From: VRUE01 sp963729995
Lineage (GTDB): Bacteria > Actinomycetota > Thermoleophilia > Solirubrobacterales > 70-9
NCBI GenBank assembly: GCA_963729995.1
Contig: CAVSPF010000002.1
Span: 1-11,160 of the forward strand
DNA: 11,160 nt
Reading direction: 5' to 3'
Shown here: positions 5,404-11,160 of the stretch, in pieces
How positions within the stretch are numbered: the first letter of the stretch is position 1
Layout of the letters: every line of letters begins with the position of its first letter
Translations under genes and position numbers: made by a program
The notes under the pieces: generated by a model
What the model saw: the letters and a program-made list of their open reading frames with translations, nothing else
The model's database searches: none
Told to the model about the DNA's origin: nothing

Positions 5404-5708
5404 GCGCCGAGACCGCGATCCTGCTCGAGCTGCACGAACTCAACGCGAAGCTCGACCAGCTCGCCGCGCGCATTGACGCGGTGAGCCCGACGGTGTGGCC
5501 GGAGCGGCTGCGAACGGTCGAGGCGGTCCTCTACGTGCGCCAGGCCCACCGGTGGCCGACGTTCTGCGCTCGCACGCTATCCAAGTGGCTGGCCGCGGGG
5601 CGGCTTTCCGACATCGCCAGCCCGCGCCGCTGGTTGCGTGGAGAGTTGGACCGCTGCTGCGCCGGCACGCCGGTCAGCCATGAGGCGAGGGGAGCGCGCC
5701 GCCCATGA
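5400..5708 (+). CDS. Small protein with excisionase-like winged-helix segment
   Basis: This 102-residue protein begins at the TTG at 5400. GGAGG at 5390-5394 lies five bases upstream, and the TTG overlaps the previous gene's stop (TTGA). No upstream in-frame start has such a site. Residues about 5-27 form a heptad-like helix (ILLELHELNAKLDQLAARI), probably a short coiled coil. Residues about 36-86 contain TLSKWLAAGRL followed by RRWLRGELDR, the pattern of excisionase/MerR-like DNA-binding proteins (T-L-x-x-W-x-x-A-G-R-L then R-x-W). A role as an architectural or regulatory DNA-binding protein is therefore plausible, but no integrase is present in the window to pair with. The stop overlaps the next ATG (ATGA). 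The coding call is firm; the family is tentative. Confidence 0.8.
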   Translation: MSAETAILLELHELNAKLDQLAARIDAVSPTVWPERLRTVEAVLYVRQAHRWPTFCARTLSKWLAAGRLSDIASPRRWLRGELDRCCAGTPVSHEARGARRP

Positions 5709-6064
5709 TCGCGACCCTCAACTGCAACCCCAACCGGAGCAAGGAGGTGCCACATGGCGGCGCCCGCATCCCGTCCGACCCGGAAGTTGGCGCCCTACAA
5801 AACAACGCCCCGGGTGGCGCCGGGGCAGAAGGGAAACAAATGGCGAACCCGTACATACCCATCTTGGAGCACGGCCGGCGGATCGTCAAGGCCGCCGACT
5901 CCGCCCTCTGGCTGCGCGTCGAGCGGCTCGCGAAGTGGGCGCTCGCCCGCAGCTGCCATCACGTGCTGAAGGCCACCCGTCACCGCGTGGCGCACAGCGA
6001 CGCGACGCACAAGGCGCCGATCGTGCGGCTGCGCGCGTGGATCGCCAGCAGCGACCGCAACTAG
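5705..6064 (+). CDS. Small basic protein of unknown function; start uncertain
   Basis: This frame is open from an ATG at 5705 that overlaps the preceding stop (ATGA), giving 119 residues. A second in-frame ATG at 5840 has GAAGGG six bases upstream and would give 74 residues. The part after 5840 looks coding: MANPYIPILEHGRRIVKAAD followed by helices rich in Arg and His, with nearly every third codon base G or C. The part before it is Gly/Pro/Asn-rich but also strongly GC at the third base. I recognise no family. The stop TAG overlaps the AGGAGG of the next gene, so the two are coupled. A second frame (5754-5969) overlaps it and has the best ribosome binding site in the region, so the true arrangement may be two small overlapping genes. 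Confidence 0.7.
   Translation: MIATLNCNPNRSKEVPHGGARIPSDPEVGALQNNAPGGAGAEGKQMANPYIPILEHGRRIVKAADSALWLRVERLAKWALARSCHHVLKATRHRVAHSDATHKAPIVRLRAWIASSDRN
5754..5969 (+). CDS. Possible overlapping small gene with a perfect ribosome binding site
   Basis: The ATG at 5754 is preceded by AAGGAGGT (5741-5748) five bases upstream, the strongest Shine-Dalgarno in the window. The resulting frame has 71 codons. Its first 30 residues are basic and proline-rich (MAAPASRPTRKLAPYKTTP, then RVAPGQKGNKW) and look plausible. The remainder is Ser/Arg/Pro-rich, as expected of an out-of-frame reading of the overlapping gene. Either a real overlapping gene, or the ribosome binding site feeds ribosomes to a start further on. 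Low confidence. Confidence 0.35.
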   Translation: MAAPASRPTRKLAPYKTTPRVAPGQKGNKWRTRTYPSWSTAGGSSRPPTPPSGCASSGSRSGRSPAAAITC

Positions 6065-6073
6065 GAGGACACC

Positions 6074-7387
6074 ATGGAAGCATCCCGAAAGGATCAGATC
6101 ACCCAGGCCCGGGGCGCCACGCTCGCGGCGCCGACCGTCCAGAACCCACTCACCGCGGCCCTCGCGGGCTACGAGCAGGGCAGGTACAACTTCGCCACGC
6201 CGATCACCGTGCTCGACCAGGTGCCGCCGATGCACCGGGTGAGCGTTCGCGTCGTTCAGATCGACGCCGAGACGGAGACCTATCCGATTCCCGGCGGCGA
6301 CAAGGTGGGCCTCGGCAAGACGGCGCTCGACAAGATTGCGGCCGCGGCCGGCATCAACTGGATCCCGGAGAGGTGCGGCCAGATCGACGGGTACAACGAC
6401 GCGCACCGGGTGAAATATCGCGCCGTCTGCACGATCCAGGACTTCGACGGTCGCCGCCGCACTGTGTTCGCCGAGAAGGAAGTTGACCTGCGCGGCGAGC
6501 CCGGCTGGCCGGTGGAGCGCCTGGGTCTCGACACGCGCGAGTTCATCCGGGTTGCCGACAACAAGGCGACCTTCCACATGGAGATCCCGGCCGGAACCCG
6601 GGCCTCAAAGTGCCGAGACTGTGGCCAGGACATCTTCTGGGTCGAGACGAAGAACGGCAGGAAGATGCCGCTCGACCCGAGCGGCGATTCCCACTTCTCG
6701 ACTTGCCCGGCCAAGGCGAAGCTTCCGGCGGGCTGGGAGCGGGTCTACCAGCAGCGCTCGAACATCCACAGCCTCGCCGAGTCCAAGGCGAAGCTCCGTT
6801 GCATCCGCGCGGCCCTCGGCGTGCCGGTTTCGATGCCCAAGGACCAGGCGGCGAAGCCGTTCGTGGTCCCGGCGCTCGTGCCGGACCTCGACGTCACCGA
6901 CCCCGAGATCAAGCGCATGGTCGCCGCGAGCCTCATCGGCAGCCAGGAGGCGCTCTACGGCCCGCGGCCGCTGGCGCCGGGCCTACAGACTCCGGTGCAA
7001 GACGACCCGGAGCCGATCGACGTATCGGGCATGGAGGAGGCGCCGGAATCCGCCACGGCGGCCGCGCCCGTGGATCCGGCGATCGCCGGCCAACAGGCGA
7101 TTCCCTTCGACGCGGACCCTGAGTTACCGCCGGAGGAACCCGCGACGCCGACGTGTGGCCTGCCGATCACCGACGCAATGCTCACGGCGGTTGACGACAC
7201 CCGCCGCAAGCACGTCGAGGCGATCGCCGCCTGGGTGAAGCACGCCGCCACCAAGATGCCCCCGGACGCCGTCGAGGCGCTCTGTCAGAAGCTCGGCACG
7301 GGGTTCGATCCGCTCACCGCAAGCGTCGCCGAGCTGCAGGGCGTCATCGGTGCCGTGAAGGCGGAGATCGCGCGGGTGGCGGGATGA
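6074..7387 (+). CDS. Phage recombination-associated protein with an inserted zinc ribbon (possible ssDNA-annealing or -binding protein)
   Basis: This 437-residue protein has AGGAGG five bases before the ATG. Residues about 41-165 form a conserved-looking core: HRVSVRVVQIDAETETYP, GLGKTALDKIAAAAGINW, and a beta region ending in EKEVDLR. Residues 180-211 are a zinc ribbon (Cys180, Cys183, His207, Cys211, with KMPLDPSGDSHF between). Residues about 232-250 (HSLAESKAKLRCIRAALGV) match the 'SKA..R.IR..LG' helix I associate with uncharacterised phage proteins encoded next to recombination nucleases. The zinc ribbon therefore looks inserted into that core. Residues about 305-360 are an acidic Pro/Ala linker, and 365-434 a helical C-terminal domain. 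Its stop overlaps the sbcD start (ATGA). By context it could bind or anneal single strands produced by the SbcCD-like nuclease. The family memory is imprecise, so the function is a hypothesis. Confidence 0.9.
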   Translation: MEASRKDQITQARGATLAAPTVQNPLTAALAGYEQGRYNFATPITVLDQVPPMHRVSVRVVQIDAETETYPIPGGDKVGLGKTALDKIAAAAGINWIPERCGQIDGYNDAHRVKYRAVCTIQDFDGRRRTVFAEKEVDLRGEPGWPVERLGLDTREFIRVADNKATFHMEIPAGTRASKCRDCGQDIFWVETKNGRKMPLDPSGDSHFSTCPAKAKLPAGWERVYQQRSNIHSLAESKAKLRCIRAALGVPVSMPKDQAAKPFVVPALVPDLDVTDPEIKRMVAASLIGSQEALYGPRPLAPGLQTPVQDDPEPIDVSGMEEAPESATAAAPVDPAIAGQQAIPFDADPELPPEEPATPTCGLPITDAMLTAVDDTRRKHVEAIAAWVKHAATKMPPDAVEALCQKLGTGFDPLTASVAELQGVIGAVKAEIARVAG

Positions 7388-8514
7388 ATACGCGCTTCCT
7401 TCTCATCGGTGACGTCCACCTCCGCTCCGGCGAGCAGCTCGACGACATCAAGTCCTGCCTCGGCTTCGCCTCCCAGACCGCTTTCGTTCGCGTTGTCGAC
7501 GGCGTGCTACTCGCCGGCGATCTCTTCGAGGGCAAGAGCACGCCGGAGGAGCGCGCTGTCGCGGGCGAGTTCCTCGCGGGTCTGCCCTGCACGCCCATCG
7601 TCGTGAAAGGGAATCACGACCAGACCGGCGAGCTTGCCGTCTTCGGGCACTACCGCGACGTCCTTGTCGCCGAGACCCCGGAACTCTTCAGCATCGACGA
7701 GGTCGACATCCTTTGCGTCCCCTGGCCGGAACGCGCCTATCTCGCCGCCCTGGGCCACACCGGCGAGGCCGGCGACCAGGCCGGCAGCGCGGCGCTCGCC
7801 GCGATGCTGCGTGGCATGGTCGCGACCCGGGACCACCCCGAGCGGCCGCTCGTGATCCTGGCGCACCTGCAGGTCCTCGGAGCGATCTCCTCATCGGCCC
7901 AGCCGATGATCGGCCGGGCGATCGAGGCGGTGCTGGGCGACCTGCAGGATCTCGGCGCCGCGTTCGTGGTTCTCGGGCATATCCACCGGCCGCAGCAGCT
8001 CGCCCCGGGCGTCGAGTACGTCGGGAGTCTCACCTGCCACGACTTCGGTGAGGAAGACGAGGAGAAGCGCATCGGGATCCTCACGGTCGAGGACGACGGT
8101 ACGGCGTCGGTGGAGTGGATCCCGGTCCCCTGCCGGCGGTGGCTGACGATCGAGGCCGAGGTCGGCGAGGACGGCGCGCCAGTCGAGGAATGGCCGGTCG
8201 CGAACAGTGCCGCCGATGAGGCGCTAGTCATCGTCGGCCTGGCCGGTGCCAACGTCCGCTACCGCTACACCTGCGACGAGTCCGAGCAGCACGTCTTCGA
8301 CCATGCCGAAATCGAGCGCCGCTTCGCTGCGGCGCACACCCTCAAGATCGTCGCCCAGGTCGAGCGCGCGGAGCGCGTGCGTGCCGCCGAGGTCGCGGCC
8401 GCGGCGACGACCGAGGACCAACTCCAGGCCTGGGGCGTGGCGACCGGCACCGAGATCACCACCAACCACATCGACAAGCTGCAGCAGCTCGAAAGCGAGG
8501 GCCGCAATGCGTAA
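7384..8514 (+). CDS. sbcD: SbcD/Mre11-like nuclease
   Basis: This is a 376-residue calcineurin-like metallophosphoesterase with all metal-binding motifs in order: GDVH (Asp10, His12), AGDLFEG (Asp46), GNHD (Asn77, His78), AHLQ (His161) and GHIH (His199, His201). In SbcD/Mre11 and phage T4 gp47 these hold two manganese ions that drive exonuclease and hairpin-opening cleavage. Residues after about 225 form the capping domain, and the Ala/Glu-rich helices at about 305-376 probably bind the coiled-coil base of the SbcC partner. The ATG at 7384 overlaps the previous stop by four bases. The end overlaps the next gene by 8 bases. Within a phage early operon it probably resects DNA ends for recombination or replication, rather than being the host's own SbcD. 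Confidence 0.93.
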   Translation: MNTRFLLIGDVHLRSGEQLDDIKSCLGFASQTAFVRVVDGVLLAGDLFEGKSTPEERAVAGEFLAGLPCTPIVVKGNHDQTGELAVFGHYRDVLVAETPELFSIDEVDILCVPWPERAYLAALGHTGEAGDQAGSAALAAMLRGMVATRDHPERPLVILAHLQVLGAISSSAQPMIGRAIEAVLGDLQDLGAAFVVLGHIHRPQQLAPGVEYVGSLTCHDFGEEDEEKRIGILTVEDDGTASVEWIPVPCRRWLTIEAEVGEDGAPVEEWPVANSAADEALVIVGLAGANVRYRYTCDESEQHVFDHAEIERRFAAAHTLKIVAQVERAERVRAAEVAAAATTEDQLQAWGVATGTEITTNHIDKLQQLESEGRNA

Positions 8515-9325
8515 CCCGAACCGCGAAGATGCCGAGCACCGTCTCGCCAACCTCATCGCTCAGTGGGTCCGGGCGCGGGAGGACAAGGCCGAGGCGATGG
8601 CCGAGCACAACCAGGGAATCAAGGCTCTGGAGGAGTCAATCGAGGGATTGTCGGCTCAGATCCAGGGCGGTCAGTTCCAGCCCTCCCTGCCACTTGGTCC
8701 GGCCATCCAACTCGCCGACACGGACCCCGACGTCCAAGCCGCGAAGGCGGCCGAGAGTGAGATATCCTCAGATGGGGGCGGCGCGACTCCGGGACAACCG
8801 GAGCGGAAGGATGCCCAGTCCGTTGGGCCTCGGTCCGACGGGACGCCGAGCGATGACACGGGGCCTCTGCCGACGCCGATGTCCGGGGAAGGACCGGACG
8901 CCGCCCCTGTAACAACCCAACCCAACGACCAGACGCCCGCCGGCGAGGCGGTCTCCCCTGAGGCCGAGCCGGAGCGCCAGCGCAAGCCGCGCAGCGACAA
9001 GGGCAAGGCCCGGGGCCCCCACAAGGCCGGTTTCGTGAACACGGAATCCGGTTCAGTGAACGGGAACCAGGTGCCCGTGGAGGCGACGCCCGAGCCAATG
9101 GCGGAGGAGGAGGCGCCGGACCTCCCGGCGGAAGATGACGAGCCCCTTATCTGCGAGTCCTGCAGCCACCCGGAACGGGTCCACGGCGATACCGGGCTCC
9201 GCGGTTGCATGGTCGAGGGCTGCGAGTGCCGCAAGCTGCGGCTCCCGCTCGCCGACCCGGACCCGCTGGGGCTCGACGGCTACCCCAGGGAGGAAAAGGG
9301 CGAGGTGAGCGATGCGACTGCGTAA
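8507..9325 (+). CDS. Acidic, linker-rich protein with C-terminal cysteine/histidine zinc-binding motif
   Basis: This 272-residue protein lies between sbcD and sbcC, overlapping both (8 and 14 bases). The ATG at 8507 follows GAGGG; the frame is open upstream too, but that part overlaps sbcD. Residues about 6-55 are a charged helix, probably coiled (EHRLANLIAQWVRAREDKAE). Residues about 88-212 are low-complexity Pro/Glu/Asp/Ser/Thr/Gly with a basic patch (RQRKPRSDKGKARG), likely disordered. Residues 216-241 carry Cys216, Cys219, His221, His226, Cys234, Cys239 and Cys241 in a CxxCxHxxxxH...GC....CxC pattern, a compact zinc-binding module seen in many phage and actinobacterial small proteins. Placement suggests a cofactor or adaptor of the nuclease complex. 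Function unknown. Confidence 0.85.
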   Translation: MRNPNREDAEHRLANLIAQWVRAREDKAEAMAEHNQGIKALEESIEGLSAQIQGGQFQPSLPLGPAIQLADTDPDVQAAKAAESEISSDGGGATPGQPERKDAQSVGPRSDGTPSDDTGPLPTPMSGEGPDAAPVTTQPNDQTPAGEAVSPEAEPERQRKPRSDKGKARGPHKAGFVNTESGSVNGNQVPVEATPEPMAEEEAPDLPAEDDEPLICESCSHPERVHGDTGLRGCMVEGCECRKLRLPLADPDPLGLDGYPREEKGEVSDATA

Positions 9326-11160
9326 GCTCACCCTCAAGGGGATCACTCGCTTCGACCAGGCCGAGATTGACTTCGAATCCCTCGGCGAGGGTCTCATCGC
9401 GATCGCCGGCGCGAACGGCGCCGGCAAGACCTCCATCCTCGAGGCCCCCTTCGCCGCGCTCTACGGCGAGTTCCCGACGCGCCCGGGGAGCCTCTACGGC
9501 GTCGCCCACGGCAAGGACGCGCGGCTCGAGCTCGAGGTCGACAACGCGCAGCCCTACCGCGCCCTGGTGGCGGTGGACGCCGAGCACCAGCGCAGCGAGG
9601 CCTACCTGTACAACGGCGACGGGACCCCGCTCACGAACGGCAAGGTCCGCGAGTACGCCGCGGAGGTGGAGCGTCGGTTCGGCAGCGCCCGGCTCATGCT
9701 CTCGGCGGCGCTCTCCTGCCAGACCAAGCGCGGCAGTTTTCTCGACCTCTCGAAGGCCGACCGCAAAGACCTCTTGAGCGAGATTCTGGACACCGGCGGC
9801 CTGCAGGTCCTGGCCGAGGCGGCGCGCGCGAAGGCGCGGGCGGGCGAACTGGCGCTCGAGCGCCTCCGCGGCCAGCTCGGGGAGGCCGAGGGCGAACTGC
9901 AGCGCCTCGCCGGCGCCGGGTCGACCGAGGACCTGCAGGTCGAGCGGGCGCGACTCGAGGCGGTGATCACGACCGCCCAGGCCGACCTGGAGGCGGCGCG
10001 CACCCGGTACGCGGACCTGCAGACGCGCCACGCGCTTGCCGTGGAGGCCGAGCGACAGCGCGCGGCACGGCAGCGGGAGGTATCAGACCTCGACGGCCAG
10101 GCCGACGCCCTGTTGGCGAAGCTGAAGGATCTCCCGAGCGAGCAGGCGCGCGCCCGGGAGCGCTCCGGCACAGCGATCGCCGCGGCGGAGGAGGAAGCCG
10201 CCTGGCTGCCGGAGTACCTCGAGGCTGCCGGCCTGGTTGCGGCGGTGCGGGAGGCGCGCGCGGTCGCCCAGGGAGACGTCGCCACGGCTGAACAGACGCT
10301 CCGTTCGGCCCGGGAAGCCCTGCTGGTCAAGACGAAGGAGACCGGCAAGGCCGCCGGGATCCGGGTGAAGCTGGCGGCCGCCCAGCGCCAAGCCGGGCTA
10401 CTCGGAGAGGTGCCGTGCACGATCCATGAATATTGGGGGTCATCCAGCAAGGTCCAGACGCCCCACGGCTTGGACTATGAGGTTCCCCTGGCCGCCACCT
10501 GCCCACTACTGGCCGACGCCCGCGCCGCAAAGGAGGCGATCGCGGCCCTGGAGGCAGAACTTGCCGGCGTCGAGGCGCTCGAGGCCGACCTCCCGGGCTA
10601 CCAACAAGCCGTCGACCAGGCCGACGCGGCCGTCCATGGCGCGCGTCGGGCCCTCGCGGAGGCCCAGGCCGAGGTTGAGCGCCTGGAGCCGCTGGCAGCG
10701 CGCGTCGCCGGCGCCCAGGCGGCGCAGGCGCGCGTCGGCGAGCTGCGCCAGCAGCTCGAGGAGACCCTGGCCAGCCTCGCGGCTCGTGAGGCCGAGTACC
10801 GGGAGCAACTCGGGACGCTCACCACCAAGCGCGCCGCGCTGGCGGCCGACCTGGAGGCGATGGCGACCAGCCAGTCCACCGCGCTCAAGGCCGAAATGGA
10901 AGCCGCGTCCCGGCAAGGGCTTGCGCTTCGCGACCAGGAGGACCAGTTCCAGGCCGAGCTCGGCCAACTGATCCAGGCGATCGCCCGCGCCGAGGCCGAG
11001 GCCCAGCGCCGCGCCGAGCTCGAGCAGCGGGCCGCCGGGGCCCGACAGCAGACCGCCAGCCTCGAGGCCGACCTGGGTGACTGGGTGACGCTCGAGCGGG
11101 CCCTTGGCCGCGACGGGATCCAGGCGCTGCTCATCGACGCCGCCGGACCCGAGTTGAGCG
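9312..11160 (+). CDS. sbcC: SbcC/Rad50-like ATPase, C-terminus cut by window edge
   Basis: 616 codons are visible before the right edge. The ATG at 9312 has GAGGTG just upstream and overlaps the previous gene by 14 bases. Residues 1-165 form the N-terminal ATPase lobe: Walker A is GANGAGKTS at 33-41, and the Q-loop Gln137 lies in SCQTKRGSF. Residues about 168-365 are one coiled-coil arm and about 400-600 the returning arm, rich in Ala, Glu, Arg and Leu. Between them Cys369 (VPC) and Cys397 (CPLL) mark the zinc hook that joins two molecules. The sequence GIQALLIDAAGPEL near the end starts the C-terminal lobe, so Walker B and the signature motif lie outside the window. It would partner the SbcD-like nuclease, as T4 gp46 does gp47. 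Arms of about 200 residues are shorter than those of E. coli SbcC. Confidence 0.94.
   Translation, partial: MRLRKLTLKGITRFDQAEIDFESLGEGLIAIAGANGAGKTSILEAPFAALYGEFPTRPGSLYGVAHGKDARLELEVDNAQPYRALVAVDAEHQRSEAYLYNGDGTPLTNGKVREYAAEVERRFGSARLMLSAALSCQTKRGSFLDLSKADRKDLLSEILDTGGLQVLAEAARAKARAGELALERLRGQLGEAEGELQRLAGAGSTEDLQVERARLEAVITTAQADLEAARTRYADLQTRHALAVEAERQRAARQREVSDLDGQADALLAKLKDLPSEQARARERSGTAIAAAEEEAAWLPEYLEAAGLVAAVREARAVAQGDVATAEQTLRSAREALLVKTKETGKAAGIRVKLAAAQRQAGLLGEVPCTIHEYWGSSSKVQTPHGLDYEVPLAATCPLLADARAAKEAIAALEAELAGVEALEADLPGYQQAVDQADAAVHGARRALAEAQAEVERLEPLAARVAGAQAAQARVGELRQQLEETLASLAAREAEYREQLGTLTTKRAALAADLEAMATSQSTALKAEMEAASRQGLALRDQEDQFQAELGQLIQAIARAEAEAQRRAELEQRAAGARQQTASLEADLGDWVTLERALGRDGIQALLIDAAGPELS

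Noticed and set aside
5795..6577. Minus-strand frame of about 260 codons opposite the zinc-ribbon phage protein
   Set aside because: It is a GC-driven antisense frame; the plus strand has AGGAGG before its ATG and intact motifs.
9147..10031. Minus-strand frame of about 294 codons opposite sbcC
   Set aside because: The plus strand encodes Walker A and Q-loop motifs; the antisense frame is Arg/Leu/Gly-rich filler.
1..11160. CRISPR array, insertion sequence or rRNA/tRNA genes
   Set aside because: No regularly spaced direct repeats, transposase motifs, terminal inverted repeats or RNA gene signatures were seen.

Overview
The window looks like the left (immunity plus early) part of a temperate phage or phage-derived element in a high-GC bacterium. 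Several independent signs point this way: a LexA/CI-type self-cleaving repressor facing a Cro-like XRE protein across a short divergent promoter region, a tightly overlapping rightward early operon, and a phage-type recombination module (possible annealing protein, SbcD-like nuclease, SbcC-like ATPase). The intergenic promoter matches the sigma-70 consensus and Shine-Dalgarno sites are strong, which fits a proteobacterium-like host. The sequence does not identify the host further, and no integrase, tRNA or attachment repeat is visible.

Layout. Positions 1-610 (minus) hold the start of a membrane-bound PAS-domain sensor that runs off the left edge; it is probably host chromosome. Positions 611-846 carry no gene and include an AT-richer stretch. 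Positions 847-4437 (minus) form one tightly packed leftward unit, in transcription order: the S24/XRE repressor, a zinc-ribbon membrane protein, an 80-residue protein, a 33-residue micro-gene, a DNA methyltransferase fused to an Mrr-like nuclease domain, and an exported HNH nuclease. From 4532 to the right edge (plus) lies the early operon: Cro-like protein, a 31-residue membrane peptide, a protein possibly related to phage CII regulators, an excisionase-like small protein, one or two small proteins in overlapping frames, a zinc-ribbon-containing phage protein that may be an annealing or recombination factor, an SbcD-like nuclease, an acidic linker-rich zinc-binding protein, and the N-terminal 616 residues of an SbcC/Rad50-like ATPase.

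How it may work together (inference). The repressor and the Cro-like protein would compete for three related operators (CCC-N8-GGG) lying over two divergent promoters. One of these is a near-perfect rightward promoter whose predicted start point falls on the A of the cro ATG, so that message may be leaderless. DNA damage would cleave the repressor at Ala-Gly and switch on the early operon, with its SbcCD-like end-processing module. The genes behind the repressor would be expressed in the lysogen, and their content (methyltransferase-nuclease fusion, exported nuclease, zinc-ribbon membrane protein, two unknown small proteins) fits lysogen-expressed defence or exclusion cargo. The sampled methyltransferase segments are clearly lower in GC than the early operon, which suggests that gene was acquired separately.
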